Shown here piece after piece: positions 7,684-17,048 of a stretch of DNA of 37,766 bases. The translations under genes were made by a program, and so were the position numbers. The first letter of the stretch is position 1, and each line of letters opens with the position of its first letter. A model generated the notes under the pieces. It saw only the letters and a list, made by a program, of their open reading frames with translations. It ran no database searches and had not been told where the DNA came from. Origin of the DNA: an uncultured Gammaproteobacteria bacterium (GTDB taxonomy: Bacteria > Pseudomonadota > Gammaproteobacteria > Pseudomonadales > Azotimanducaceae); the NCBI GenBank assembly GCA_913043815.1, contig CAJWNY010000023.1:1-37766 (forward strand). The letters run 5' to 3'.

Positions 7684-8751
7684 TCAGACTGCTGCGGGCC
7701 GGCCAATTTGCCTTATAAGGCGAATAGCAATTGCGGCAAATAGAAGGTGGACGAGCCAAAGCCCAAATACGCTGGGAATTTGTGTTTCTGTTATGGCCCA
7801 TCGGTTTGCGATTAGAGCGATGTAATAACCCACTATCCAAAGTAATCCAGGCGCTATTTGCGCGTAGGGGCCTTGGCGCGGTTTTACCGGGGCCACGCCA
7901 ATGGCCAAACCGCTAACGATGAGGAAAAATATCGGCATTGCTATGCGCCAATGCAACTCCGCTTGGTGTTCTGGGTTGTCTAGTAAGGCCAAGGTAGGTG
8001 TTGATTCAACATCAGTTACTTTTTCAATTACCGTATCAACCTTTAATGCGATATGAAATTCCTCAAAAGCCATGACCTCAAAGTTTTGCTCCCCCGTTTG
8101 GCCTACGTAGCGCCGGCCGTTATACAGTGACAACAACTGCTGGCCCTGTGCGTCGGGTGGGTCTTTTCGACCACGCTCAGCCCATACAATGACTTCTTCA
8201 CCTGTTTCTAGCCTGCGCTGTACGAAAACGTTAAGAATAGTTTGGTCATCGTCAGCTAAGCCTTCGCTGTAAATGACCCAGTCGTTTTTGTTGTCGCTAC
8301 GAAAGGTGCCGGGCTGGAGCGCGGCGAAGCCTGTCTGCGCGCGTAACTCATCCATACTTTGCTCTAGTGCCAATTGCGCGCTTGGCGCTACCCAAAGGGA
8401 CAGCAGGCCGACGCCAAAGGTTAAAGCGAGGATGGGTCTCGACAGCCATTTCAGCAGTGTATTAGTAGACATGCCGCCGCTTTGTAAAATGATCATTTCT
8501 TGGCTGGAGTAGAGACGGCCGAATGACAGTAAAATGGCGACGTAAAAGGCGAATGGAATGACCAGCTGCAGAATACCGGGCATGCGCAACAACACAACGT
8601 AAAGCACCATGCTCCCGGGCAATTGCCCTATGGCTGCTTTCTCCATGAAATGAATCAATTTATCACCCATCGCTATACTAAAGATCACTGCAAGACTTAT
8701 TGCGAAAACCTTCAATAGTTGTTGAATAATGTAGCGAGCAGGTGTGTTCAA
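7684..8751 (-). CDS. lptF: LPS export ABC transporter permease, LptF-like
   Basis: A 355-residue permease of the LptF/LptG (YjgP/YjgQ) family, an inner-membrane component of the LPS export machine. Layout: N-terminal membrane segments (VFAISLAVIFSIAMGDKLI, MVLYVVLLRMPGILQLVIPFAFYVAILLSFGRLYSSQEM), the ILQSGGMS turn, a third segment ending in LWVAPSAQ, a periplasmic jellyroll part (about 125-265, with LQPGTFRS and VWAERGRK), then three C-terminal segments (IAMPIFFLIVSGLAIGVAP, LLWIVGYYIALIANRW, VFGLWLVHLLFAAIAIRLI). The only plausible start is a TTG at 8751; in-frame sequence before it has no ATG. The usual partner gene lptG is absent: a DUF3429 gene follows instead. LptG cannot be excluded as the identity, but the sequence reads more like LptF. 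Confidence 0.8.
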   Translation of the reverse strand: MNTPARYIIQQLLKVFAISLAVIFSIAMGDKLIHFMEKAAIGQLPGSMVLYVVLLRMPGILQLVIPFAFYVAILLSFGRLYSSQEMIILQSGGMSTNTLLKWLSRPILALTFGVGLLSLWVAPSAQLALEQSMDELRAQTGFAALQPGTFRSDNKNDWVIYSEGLADDDQTILNVFVQRRLETGEEVIVWAERGRKDPPDAQGQQLLSLYNGRRYVGQTGEQNFEVMAFEEFHIALKVDTVIEKVTDVESTPTLALLDNPEHQAELHWRIAMPIFFLIVSGLAIGVAPVKPRQGPYAQIAPGLLWIVGYYIALIANRWAITETQIPSVFGLWLVHLLFAAIAIRLIRQIGRPAAV

Positions 8752-8975
8752 TCGGCTTAGTCGTTCAGTTAAAGATCAAGTGTGCACGCAAGTGTAGGCG
8801 GCGTCACCTTCAATAATTTAACGCGTTATATTATTCGCTCTAATTGTTCTGCAGGACCTGTTGAGTTCAGTTGTTCTAGCGGGTTGTTATAAAGATATAT
8901 GATTTTCAAATTTGGGTATAAGTTGGGCGTGGTGCACAATACGACCGGTTTTCTATTTATTGGAGTTCAGGTCGG

Positions 8976-10241
8976 ATGAAAGACGAAACAATTGCGGTGC
9001 ATGCAGGGTACACCACAGACCCAACCACCCGCGCGGCAACCACGCCGATTTATCAAACAGTGGCTTATGAATTTGACAACGCCGAGCACGGGGCAGACTT
9101 ATTTGACTTAGCGGTACCGGGCAATATTTACAGCCGAATTATGAACCCTACTTGCGACGTGTTGGAACAGCGCGTTGCGGCCCTCGAGGGTGGTGTTGGT
9201 GCACTTGCCGTATCTGCGGGCAGCGCGGCCATTAACTACTCCATACTTAATTTGGCTGAAATGGGCGACAACATTGTTACTGTGCCCCAGCTTTATGGCG
9301 GAACTTATACATTGTTTGCGCACATGTTGCCGCGACAAGGTATTGAAGTGCGCTTCGCCGCAGATGACTCTGTTGCTGCATTAGAAGCGTTGATTGACGA
9401 AAATACTAAAGCCATTTTTATGGAAACTATTGGTAACCCTGCTGGTAACATTGTAGACATTGAAGCAGTTGCTGCTATGGCCCGTCGACATGGTGTGGCC
9501 ACCATTGCTGATAACACTGTGGCCTCACCGTCTTTGCTTAAGCCCATTGATTACGGTATAGATATTGTTGTGCACTCGTTGACCAAATATATGGGCGGCC
9601 ACGGCACAACTCTTGGCGGTATTATTGTAGATTCCGGCAACTTCCCTTGGAGCGAGCACGCAAAGCGTTACCCTCGTTTCAATACCCCAGAAGAAAGCTA
9701 TCACGGTGTGATTTATACCGAAGCGTTTGGTGGCGCAGCTTACATTGGACGTGCGCGTACTGTGCCACTGCGTAACACTGGTGCGGCGTTGTCTGCGATG
9801 AGCGCGTTCCAGTTGCTGCAAGGTATTGAAACTCTGCCGTTGAGAATGGAGCGACACTCCCAAAATACGATCGCTGTTGCGAAGCACTTAGAAACGCATC
9901 CGAATGTAGAGTGGGTAAGCTATGCAGGCTTAAAAAGTCATCCTCATCATGCTCTGGCACAAAAGTACATGGGCGGCAGTGCTTCAGGCATTTTGACCTT
10001 TGGTGTTAAGGGGGGCTATGAAGCTGGCGTTAAGTTCTACGACGCACTGAGGCTGTTTAAGCGCCTGGTTAACATTGGCGATGCTAAATCTCTGGCTTGT
10101 CACCCAGCATCTACCACCCACCGCCAGCTTAATGTTGATGAGCAAAAGGTTGTGGGTGTGTCGCCAGAAGCCATTCGCCTTTCTGTGGGCATTGAGCACA
10201 TTGAAGACATTTTGGCCGATTTGGATCAATCGCTGAGCTAA
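8976..10241 (+). CDS. metY: O-acetylhomoserine sulfhydrylase (PLP-dependent)
   Basis: A 421-residue Cys/Met-metabolism PLP enzyme. It should form homocysteine from O-acetylhomoserine and sulfide in methionine synthesis. Features: [30 protein letters not shown] at the N-terminus, YSRIMNPT at 52-59, [15 protein letters not shown] at 71-85, the aspartate in ADNTVASP at 178-185, and the PLP lysine K204 in [12 protein letters not shown]. The insert [20 protein letters not shown] and the overall length favour the acetylhomoserine type over cystathionine gamma-synthase. O-succinylhomoserine use cannot be excluded. GGAG stands before ATG 8976. The gene is divergent from lptF and is followed by a likely terminator. 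No SAM riboswitch fold was recognised in the 224-base leader region. Confidence 0.93.
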   Translation: MKDETIAVHAGYTTDPTTRAATTPIYQTVAYEFDNAEHGADLFDLAVPGNIYSRIMNPTCDVLEQRVAALEGGVGALAVSAGSAAINYSILNLAEMGDNIVTVPQLYGGTYTLFAHMLPRQGIEVRFAADDSVAALEALIDENTKAIFMETIGNPAGNIVDIEAVAAMARRHGVATIADNTVASPSLLKPIDYGIDIVVHSLTKYMGGHGTTLGGIIVDSGNFPWSEHAKRYPRFNTPEESYHGVIYTEAFGGAAYIGRARTVPLRNTGAALSAMSAFQLLQGIETLPLRMERHSQNTIAVAKHLETHPNVEWVSYAGLKSHPHHALAQKYMGGSASGILTFGVKGGYEAGVKFYDALRLFKRLVNIGDAKSLACHPASTTHRQLNVDEQKVVGVSPEAIRLSVGIEHIEDILADLDQSLS

Positions 10242-10268
10242 GTCGTTTTAGACAACCCTTTAATTCTG

Positions 10269-10306
10269 CCGCTAAGACTGTCCCGCTTTGGCGGTAGTTT
10301 TATTTT
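10269..10306 (+). terminator. Probable intrinsic terminator of metY
   Basis: CCGCTAAG (10269-10276) can pair with TTTGGCGG (10287-10294), two of the eight pairs being G-U, over a 10-base loop. The hairpin is followed by TAGTTTTATTTT. It begins 28 bases after the metY stop codon. Confidence 0.55.
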
Positions 10307-10370
10307 AAATCTTGTTCTTTAGCTCTGCTTTTGCAAAGCGCCTGTATTCTAAAGTTTTCGCAAAACGCAC

Positions 10371-11003
10371 TTAGACAAAGATAATTTGTCCCATTAAATA
10401 TTGCGCCAGTTCCACCATTGACGAAAAGATGGGCAAGCCAGCAATACTTAGTACCACCAGTCCTAAAAAAATCATTGTGCCGTATTTGGCATTATAAAAA
10501 CGATACTTGTCCGCTAGACTTTCGGGCAGTAGGTGGGGGAGTATGTAGTGGCCGTCTAATGGTCCAAGCGGAATCATGTTGAATAGCATCAGCATGAGAT
10601 TGATTAACACCAATATGGTAAAAAATTGATCTCCAGCGGCGCTTTGCAAGCCGTTACTTGCTGCGAATAAATAAGCATTCCAACTGATGACCGCCATTAA
10701 AAAATTCATAAATGGACCCGCTGCCGCAACCCATAAGTCAGCGCTAGGGCGGCTGTAATTGCGCGGATCTGTGGGGACTGGTTTGGCGTAGCCAAAGCCA
10801 ACGAGTACCACCATAGCCAGACCCATTGGGTCTACATGGGCCATTGGATTAATGGTCAATCTACCGGCTCGTTCTGCGGTGTTGTCGCCAAACCATTTAG
10901 CCACGACAGCGTGGCCGTATTCATGGAAGCTTAAAGACAAGACCAGTGCCACGATGAGTAAAATAAAGACTTCGTATTGGCCGTTTGCGAGTAAATCGAG
11001 CAT
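10371..11003 (-). CDS. Site-2 protease (M50) family membrane protease
   Basis: A 210-residue integral membrane protein. The zinc motif HEYGH lies in the first membrane helix (residues about 27-31 counted from the start at 11003). The second metal motif, NMIPLGPLDGH (about 142-152), carries the third ligand aspartate. Other helices are LAMVVLVGFGYAKPVP, AAAGPFMNFLMAVISW and IFLGLVVLSIAGLPIF. Both motifs are intact, so an active intramembrane protease is expected. It is a short form without PDZ or CBS domains, the group whose substrates are unknown in most bacteria. ATG at 11003 fits the usual family N-terminus (MLDLLANGQYEVFILL); an in-frame ATG at 11060 would add 19 residues. Confidence 0.88.
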   Translation of the reverse strand: MLDLLANGQYEVFILLIVALVLSLSFHEYGHAVVAKWFGDNTAERAGRLTINPMAHVDPMGLAMVVLVGFGYAKPVPTDPRNYSRPSADLWVAAAGPFMNFLMAVISWNAYLFAASNGLQSAAGDQFFTILVLINLMLMLFNMIPLGPLDGHYILPHLLPESLADKYRFYNAKYGTMIFLGLVVLSIAGLPIFSSMVELAQYLMGQIIFV

Positions 11004-11152
11004 GTGAGGGGTGTTTATCCGATATATTAGGTAGTAGGTACTTGAACACGGGGTGATCATAACCTGAGCGATGGCTTTTATGCAGTAGTCTGAATTCTTG
11101 GTTGAAAGCGTCAGATAAGGGGAGGTTTTTCAGAGTCTTATCAGGTTATATT

Positions 11153-12106
11153 GTGCGTAATTTCAACGGTATAGCTATTATTCGTATCCCTATTCAAATA
11201 TGGCGCTTCGTCGACGGTCGGCTCGGCCACGAGAAGCAGACAGCGGGTCTTATCCAAGGCTTTGAGGAAATCCTCAACGGTCAAAGGGAGGTTGGGCTAG
11301 TTGAAGATAATGGCTTTGCGGTCACAACTGTGGACCTGCCTCACGATTTGCCTTGGCTAAAACGCCAGTGGCGTGAAGGCGTCCTTCAGCCGGACTTGTT
11401 GGTTGGTGCCGGTCGCGCTGTGCAATGGGCAATGTTGCGCACGCGTTGGCACTTAGGCGGCAAGGCAGTGGTGCTCATGAAGCCGTCGCTGCCGTTATTT
11501 TTATTTAATCTAATCTTAGTGCCAGAACACGACAGCGTACCCAATCGCCCGAATATCTTGCGTACAACGGGTATGTTAAGCCCCGTAGTTTTAGGCGAAA
11601 AAAATCCGTCCAAAGGCGTTATTTTGTTAGGAGGCGTCAATAAGCACTTTCAGTGGAACAACGATGAAGTCGCCGAGCAAGTGGCAGCATTGGTCGCGTC
11701 TACGCCCCAAGTTCAATGGCAAATTTCAGATTCGCCTAGGACACCGCTAACGCTAAAAGCGCAACTGTCGCTGCCGGAAAATGCAATTTTTGTGCATTGG
11801 GAAGATACGCCGGTTGGCTGGCTAAGCAATCAATTAGCTACCTCGAAGTATGTTTGGGTTAGCGCAGACAGCGCATCGATGCTTTATGAGGCGCTTTCTC
11901 ACGGTGGCAGGGTAGGTGTCATTGAGTTGCTTGCCCTCAAAGAGCAAAATAAGTTGGTGCGTGGGTTGAAAATATTGTTAGAAAAGGGACTGCTTGGCCG
12001 TTCCTCTCACGGTGCGCTTGAGCAGCAAAAGTTAAATGAGCTCCTCCTTGCTGAGCACACGCGCTGTGCTCAGTGGATATTAGATAAGTGGTTTGCCGGG
12101 GCTTGA
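11153..12106 (+). CDS. ELM1-like (mitochondrial fission ELM1/GtOC1 family) protein
   Basis: About 317 residues, cytoplasmic or membrane-peripheral. It shows the ELM1-like pattern known from plants and proteobacteria: IWRFVDGRLGHEKQTAGL near the N-terminus, then PDLLVGAGRAVQWAML, KAVVLMKPSLPL, LILVPEHD, GVILLGGVNKHFQW, and the C-terminal WVSADSASMLYEAL-(SHGGRVGVIEL). The fold resembles a GT-B glycosyltransferase and bacterial members are often annotated as possible glycosyltransferases, but no activity is established to my knowledge. The start is uncertain: GTG 11153 has an AGG 8 bases upstream, while TTG 11102 would add 17 residues. It is divergent from the M50 protease gene. Confidence 0.82.
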   Translation: MRNFNGIAIIRIPIQIWRFVDGRLGHEKQTAGLIQGFEEILNGQREVGLVEDNGFAVTTVDLPHDLPWLKRQWREGVLQPDLLVGAGRAVQWAMLRTRWHLGGKAVVLMKPSLPLFLFNLILVPEHDSVPNRPNILRTTGMLSPVVLGEKNPSKGVILLGGVNKHFQWNNDEVAEQVAALVASTPQVQWQISDSPRTPLTLKAQLSLPENAIFVHWEDTPVGWLSNQLATSKYVWVSADSASMLYEALSHGGRVGVIELLALKEQNKLVRGLKILLEKGLLGRSSHGALEQQKLNELLLAEHTRCAQWILDKWFAGA

Positions 12107-12236
12107 GTTAGCCGTTTCATAATTGGCGCGGTTTTAACGTTTACCTATTTTAAAACTGCCTATTTAACGAGCGCTTTGACACTCGTCTCTCAGTGCTTTT
12201 CTTAACTCTGCTTTTAAATCCGCTCCTATTCAGTTC

Positions 12237-14669
12237 TTAGCTCAACGTGCCTTTAGCCGTGTGTGCCGCGATGCTGGCTGAGTCCAAGCCTAACCAATCT
12301 TTCAATACTTGCTCGTTGTCTTCACCAATAGCTCTGACTCGGTGATAGTCATTACATGGGGTTTTTTCAAAATGTAGGGGGAGGCGATCAAACCAAGTGG
12401 GACCGAGTGTTGGGTGCACGTCGTCCATTGCTTGGAGGAAGTTAACTGCAGCTAATTGTGGATCTCGTTCTACCAAGTCTGCGCCATCTTGAACCACGCC
12501 AGCAGGTATGCCTGCACTTTGGCAACGGGTCATCAATTCATAGGCCTCATTTGTTGAAGTCCATTGCCCAATGAACGTGTTTAATTCTTCTCGCGCTTTG
12601 TGCCGTCCTGTCGCTGAACTGAATTGAGGTTCCTGACACCAACGGGGGTTTTGCATTAGCGTACATAAACTTTGCCACTGCTTGTCGTCCATGCAGGCGA
12701 GCGCAATCCAGCGCTCGTTAATCTTTGGTTGGGTGGTCTCATCCGCGCCAGTTGCACGCGCATCGTCTAAGCATCGGTAACAGCCGTGTGGTGCTTGAGT
12801 GTCATAAGGCAGGTCGTTGCCACAGGGGCGAGCAGCGTTGTTGTTCGCAAAAAAGTCCAGTAGCGAGGGTCCTAGAAAATTCACGCCGACTTCAAATTGT
12901 GAAACGTCTACCCGCTGGCCTTTGCCGGTGCGATTGCGAGCTTCCAGCGCTGCTAAAACCGCAACAGTGCCATGCAGTCCGGCTTGGTGGTCGTTGTAAG
13001 AAAATCCTAAGCCGATGTCTTCGCGCCCTGGTACGCTGGTAGTATGAGTAAGGCCGCAAAGAGCATGAATTGTTGGCGCGTAAGTTACAAATTTAGACCA
13101 TGGCCCGCCGTCGCCCATGCCAGACATTTGGACGTAAATAACGCCCTTGTTGGTTGCACTGATTTGTTTGTAGCCAATACCCCAACGATCCAATACGCCA
13201 GCCGAAAAGTTGTCGATGACAATGTCTGCTTGGTTAGCCAGTTGGCCCGCCAGTTGTTTTGCAGAGTCTTGGCTCATATTCAGCGCTAGTGCACGCTTGC
13301 TCCGGTTCCACATTAGGTAGTAGGGGTGGTGCGGGTCTTGGGTGCCTACGGCGCGATCAGCGGAATTTATTTTGACTACATCGGCGCCCATATCCGCCAA
13401 AATTCGGGTAGCAAAAGGTCCGGCCAAAACGTGGGTAAAGTCCAAAACTTTTAAACCCTGCAGTGGTTTGTCTGCCGTTGCCTTTACCTCGTTGTCTTTA
13501 GGTGTTGATTCGCTGTTCCAATTAAGATCAGTAAGAAGTGCCTCGTTGGCAGAACCAACGCCGCCATAAGGATTCAGCTGCCAAGGTGTATCTGAGAAAT
13601 GATAAGGCGCGCCTGGTGCTTTAATTGTTTCCGGACCTACTTGGTAGGGTACATACCATTTTCGTGCTTCTAGCTGTGGGTTTTCTGCCACTTTTTCTAG
13701 CGGCAGAACCCAGCCGTAGGGGGAGTGTCTGGACTGGGCTTCAAAGAACAGTGCTTCTACGTCTTTTTCTGCTACCCAGCCAGCCATTACTTCCATTGTT
13801 CGCAATGTGCGAGCACGAAGGTTTTCTGGCTGCATATACTTAGGGTCAATCAGATCATCGTGTACTCCTTCTTCAATCCACCACATCAGCTGGCGGTCGA
13901 AGTCTGGTGCCGGAGTAGCCATAATGCTGCCACCTTTACCGTTCAACACGTTGTAAGCATCTGACCAGTGTAGCGCGCCGCGCCGAGGCAGTACTTTCCC
14001 CTCAGGCCGGTTGAGGGTTTTTTCATACCAATAAAACATAAAGACTTGTTCTAGGCACGATGCAATACATTCATGCACTGATATGCCCACGTTTTGGCCT
14101 TCTCCAGTGGTTCTTACATGAGCCAAGGCGCCGAGTGCAGCGATGGCCACGTATGCGCCAGCGATCATGAAGTTCATTTCGCCAAAGCCTTTAAGCGGTG
14201 GTGTATCTGCGTCGCCCGTGGTGGAAGCGGCCCCTCCAAGGGCTCCGGCCACAATGTCTGGGGCTAGGTAATCTGCCCAAGGACCTGTGGTTCCAAAGGA
14301 GGAAACATCAATAACGATGAGGTCTGGGCGCGCAAGTTTAGCCGCAGCTAGGTTTGCTTCGTTCACTGCAAAGGCACCCTTGCAGAGCAAAATTATATCA
14401 GCGTGGGAGATCAGGTTTTGTAGCTGTTTGTTGCCGTCATTGGTTGCCAAATCTAAGCTGACAAAGCGTCTGTTGGAGGCAAAAAAGGCATGCCATAGCG
14501 AAGAGGTTTGTGCAGGTTGGCTCTGCGTATGTGGGCCTCGGGTGCGCAGAGGATCTCCAGTAATCGGTTCTGGGCGAACAACGTCAGCCCCAAGATCAGC
14601 GAGTAATTTTGCGCCGTAAATACCTCGCTCATCGGTAAGGTCAATGACCCTCACACCTTTTAATGCCAT
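12237..14669 (-). CDS. Fused double CaiB/BaiF (class III) CoA-transferase
   Basis: An 810-residue protein made of two complete class III CoA-transferase domains joined by a polar linker (about 385-402). Domain 1 (1-384) has GVRVIDLTDERGIYGAKLLADLGADVV. Where other members have the catalytic Asp, four residues before a conserved Gly, it has Phe167 (GEMNFMIAG). Domain 2 (403-810) has LKVLDFTHVLAGPFATRILADMGADVVK and keeps the aspartate (D560 in YNDHQAGLHG). Only the second domain should be catalytic. DddD, the DMSP CoA-transferase/lyase, has the same two-domain layout, but no BCCT transporter or other ddd gene is nearby. A GGGGGAA ribosome site precedes ATG 14669. The gene is divergent from the PhyH gene and opens the catabolic region. 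Substrate unknown. Confidence 0.88.
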   Translation of the reverse strand: MALKGVRVIDLTDERGIYGAKLLADLGADVVRPEPITGDPLRTRGPHTQSQPAQTSSLWHAFFASNRRFVSLDLATNDGNKQLQNLISHADIILLCKGAFAVNEANLAAAKLARPDLIVIDVSSFGTTGPWADYLAPDIVAGALGGAASTTGDADTPPLKGFGEMNFMIAGAYVAIAALGALAHVRTTGEGQNVGISVHECIASCLEQVFMFYWYEKTLNRPEGKVLPRRGALHWSDAYNVLNGKGGSIMATPAPDFDRQLMWWIEEGVHDDLIDPKYMQPENLRARTLRTMEVMAGWVAEKDVEALFFEAQSRHSPYGWVLPLEKVAENPQLEARKWYVPYQVGPETIKAPGAPYHFSDTPWQLNPYGGVGSANEALLTDLNWNSESTPKDNEVKATADKPLQGLKVLDFTHVLAGPFATRILADMGADVVKINSADRAVGTQDPHHPYYLMWNRSKRALALNMSQDSAKQLAGQLANQADIVIDNFSAGVLDRWGIGYKQISATNKGVIYVQMSGMGDGGPWSKFVTYAPTIHALCGLTHTTSVPGREDIGLGFSYNDHQAGLHGTVAVLAALEARNRTGKGQRVDVSQFEVGVNFLGPSLLDFFANNNAARPCGNDLPYDTQAPHGCYRCLDDARATGADETTQPKINERWIALACMDDKQWQSLCTLMQNPRWCQEPQFSSATGRHKAREELNTFIGQWTSTNEAYELMTRCQSAGIPAGVVQDGADLVERDPQLAAVNFLQAMDDVHPTLGPTWFDRLPLHFEKTPCNDYHRVRAIGEDNEQVLKDWLGLDSASIAAHTAKGTLS

Positions 14670-14877
14670 GGTTCCCCCAAAGTGTTGTTAGTGATGTATT
14701 AATGATGTTTGTCTTTTTCTCATTAAGGAAAGTAACCCATGTCTGACGGAAGGGTAAGAACTTCGGCTGAATTTTCAGTCTAAATTTTTAGCGTATACCT
14801 TCAAGACTTTGCCTGAGGCAGATGCATGGGTAGGATGAGGGCTAGGGATATGGGGTCAAAAGGGGGCAGGGTTAACT

Positions 14878-15822
14878 ATGCTTAGCCAAGAGCAAGTCAA
14901 TTTTTTTAAAATAAACGGTTATCTAATTGTGCCCGGAGCAATGGCAAAGCATTTGTGCCGCAGAGTGCGCGAACTGATGTGGCGAGCTCTGCCTGACAAT
15001 TCAGTGATGCACGCAGATGATCTGGTAAGTCATATTGGCCCGTTTAAGGCCAAAGATGAAGCCTCTGACAGTCGTCATGTACGTCAGGGTTACCGTTGGC
15101 TGAATAGGTTTTTAGGCGTGAGCCCTGAAGTGATCAATCTCATTTACAGCGAATCTATTTGTGGCATGGCCCAGCAATTATTAGGCGGTGAGCTTCGCCA
15201 AGCTTTAGCCAATGGTCTGCCAATGGGTAGCTATGGTAACGCCTGGCCAGGTGGACCGACGGATCCGGTGACTGGCAATGAGGGTGCTCGCGGGGTTTAT
15301 TGCACCCTACCCTACGGCAACAAAGCAAAGGAGCCTGACCAGTGCCACACGGACGGTCACCCATTTCAGTTGGGGGTTGTTGGGTTGATTGATGATTGCC
15401 CCCAAGACGGTGGTGGATTCAAGGTTTGGCCTGGTTCTCATAACATCTTGTATCCTACCTTCGCGCTTCGATACGACCAGCCGCGTATTCCTTATTACGA
15501 GCATTTGCCCAGCTATAAGGGCATTGTGCATAGCCCTGAGTATTTGCAAGAAGTGGATAAACTCAACAGCGGTGTGGCCCCGGTGGAGTGCTGGGGGAAC
15601 GCGGGTGATATTGTTTTTTGGCACCATCGCCTTGCGCATATGGCTGGGCATAACTACAGCGCAAAGATGCGTCAGGCAGTACTTGCAGATTTTTGGACAA
15701 CAGATTTAGATAGGTTTCGCGCCACGTCTGCTCAAGGGGATATGTGGCGAGACTGGTCTGAACAGGTACAGTTGAGTAGCGGTGACTACTCAGATGAATT
15801 AGCGGCTCAACAACGCGTATAG
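14878..15822 (+). CDS. Phytanoyl-CoA dioxygenase (PhyH) family protein
   Basis: A 314-residue Fe(II)/2-oxoglutarate oxygenase, which would hydroxylate an unknown substrate. The iron ligands are visible: H157 and D159 in QCHTDGHPFQLG and a distal His in FWHHRLAHMAGHN (probably H254). R265 (SAKMRQAVLADF) is placed to bind 2-oxoglutarate. DCPQDGGGFKVWPGSH at 173-188 is the usual strand between them. The start follows GCAGGG. It is the first gene of a plus-strand series and is divergent from the double CoA-transferase gene across a 208-base gap that must hold both promoters; no convincing -35/-10 pair could be picked there. PhyH relatives act on phytanoyl-CoA, small metabolites or natural products, so the substrate cannot be read from the family. 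Confidence 0.87.
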   Translation: MLSQEQVNFFKINGYLIVPGAMAKHLCRRVRELMWRALPDNSVMHADDLVSHIGPFKAKDEASDSRHVRQGYRWLNRFLGVSPEVINLIYSESICGMAQQLLGGELRQALANGLPMGSYGNAWPGGPTDPVTGNEGARGVYCTLPYGNKAKEPDQCHTDGHPFQLGVVGLIDDCPQDGGGFKVWPGSHNILYPTFALRYDQPRIPYYEHLPSYKGIVHSPEYLQEVDKLNSGVAPVECWGNAGDIVFWHHRLAHMAGHNYSAKMRQAVLADFWTTDLDRFRATSAQGDMWRDWSEQVQLSSGDYSDELAAQQRV

Positions 15823-15903
15823 TTAAGTTGCTCTGCGGTGAACTCGCTTAGTCAAGGTGATGAATGAGCACCAATTGGATGCGTGAAAAAATAGGAGAGG
15901 ACA

Positions 15904-16974
15904 ATGGACAAGACATTGCCTGGAAAGTTAGGTGACCCTAACGCAACGTTTGAAACTGATAGTAGGGCAGATCCACGTATTGCCGCGGCCATGGCTATGA
16001 CCGGAGATTTGGCGCCGGGGGTTGGAGAGATTCCCGCAGATGCTTCCTATCCAGATGCCTTGGCGTATTGCCATGCCTTCGAGGAAGCTGCGGCATTAAC
16101 ACACCCAATGCAAATGAAAATTATGCCCGATTTCCCTGACGTGGCAATAGCGAATCAAGTCATTAAGGGCATTGATGGCAACGATATCAACTTATACGTA
16201 CATCAACCCGCCCGGCGCAGTGGCCCTTTGCCCTGTGTATTGCATACCCACGGCGGTGGCATGGTTTTGATGACTGCAATGGACCCCAGTTTTATTCGCT
16301 GGCGCAATGCCTTAGCTGCAATGGGTATGGTTGTAGTGGGCGTTGAATTTCGTAATGGTGGCGGTTCACTTGGTAATCACCCTTTTCCAGCTGGACTCAA
16401 TGACTGCTCGAGCGCAGCGCAGTGGACCTACGCTAACCGTCTGGCTCTGGATATTTCCTCCTTGGTGATCTCAGGTGAATCCGGCGGCGGTAATTTATCT
16501 ATTGCCACCACGTTGAAGGCGCTGAAAGAAGGTTGGGTGGACAAGATTGATGGCGTTTACGCTATGTGTCCATACATATCAGGCAGTTATGCCAACCCGC
16601 CAGGCAAGCTGGTATCCCTAAAAGAAAACGACGGATATATGCTGAACTGCGCCATGATGGCGACGATGGTTCGAGTATATGACCCGAACGGGGAGCATGG
16701 CGATAACCCTTTGGCATGGCCGTTACAAGCCAGTGAAGGCGATTTGGCTGGTCTACCCCCGCATATTATTTCGGTTAACGAGCTTGATCCTCTGCGCGAC
16801 GAGGGGCTGATGTTTTATCGCAAATTGTTGGCGGCAGGTGTGTCTTCTGTGGCAAAGACTGTTCATGGTACGCCTCATGCGGGCGATTTGAGTTTTCCGG
16901 ATGTTGTACCAGATGTTTATTTAGAAAGCGCACGTTCTTTGTATGGTTTTGCAAAGTCTCTGGCTCCGAGCTAG
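15904..16974 (+). CDS. Alpha/beta hydrolase fold-3 (HSL/lipase-like) esterase
   Basis: A 356-residue serine hydrolase of the hormone-sensitive-lipase type. The oxyanion motif HTHGGGMVLM holds HGGG at 116-119. The nucleophile is S193 in ISGESGGGN, with acid D295 in NELDPLRDEG and H325 in HGTPHAGD. It has no signal peptide, so it is cytoplasmic. A strong AGGAGAGG site lies before ATG 15904, 81 bases after the PhyH stop, indicating the same transcript. HSL-type enzymes cleave carboxyl esters of hydrophobic acids or alcohols, including steryl esters. Here it could open an ester or lactone made by the oxygenases around it; that is inference. Confidence 0.87.
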   Translation: MDKTLPGKLGDPNATFETDSRADPRIAAAMAMTGDLAPGVGEIPADASYPDALAYCHAFEEAAALTHPMQMKIMPDFPDVAIANQVIKGIDGNDINLYVHQPARRSGPLPCVLHTHGGGMVLMTAMDPSFIRWRNALAAMGMVVVGVEFRNGGGSLGNHPFPAGLNDCSSAAQWTYANRLALDISSLVISGESGGGNLSIATTLKALKEGWVDKIDGVYAMCPYISGSYANPPGKLVSLKENDGYMLNCAMMATMVRVYDPNGEHGDNPLAWPLQASEGDLAGLPPHIISVNELDPLRDEGLMFYRKLLAAGVSSVAKTVHGTPHAGDLSFPDVVPDVYLESARSLYGFAKSLAPS

Positions 16975-16983
16975 CGGCAACCC

Positions 16984-16999
16984 AGATTTTTAAAAATCT
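16984..16999. promoter_or_regulatory. Perfect 16-base palindrome AGATTTTTAAAAATCT
   Basis: A perfect, gapless palindrome lies 9 bases after the hydrolase stop and 49 bases before the NUDIX start. Being AT-rich and without a loop, it is more like a protein-binding site than a terminator. No regulator gene was found nearby. Confidence 0.35.
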
Positions 17000-17048
17000 A
17001 GTAGACGCATAAAAATTGAGACGAAAAATAACGAGTTAAGGAACCCTT

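Noticed and set aside
8752-8975. A SAM-responsive riboswitch before metY
   Set aside because: No conserved SAM riboswitch core or paired helices could be recognised in the leader.
12131-12156. GTTTTAA/TTAAAAC inverted repeat as a terminator between the ELM1-like gene and the double CoA-transferase
   Set aside because: The stem is only AT-rich with a 12-base loop and no clear T-run follows; too weak to call.
12237-14669. Reading the fused CoA-transferase as DddD (DMSP lyase)
   Set aside because: The two-domain architecture matches, but no BCCT transporter, dehydrogenase pair or dddR-like regulator is nearby, and I could not confirm DddD-specific residues. Kept only as an alternative.
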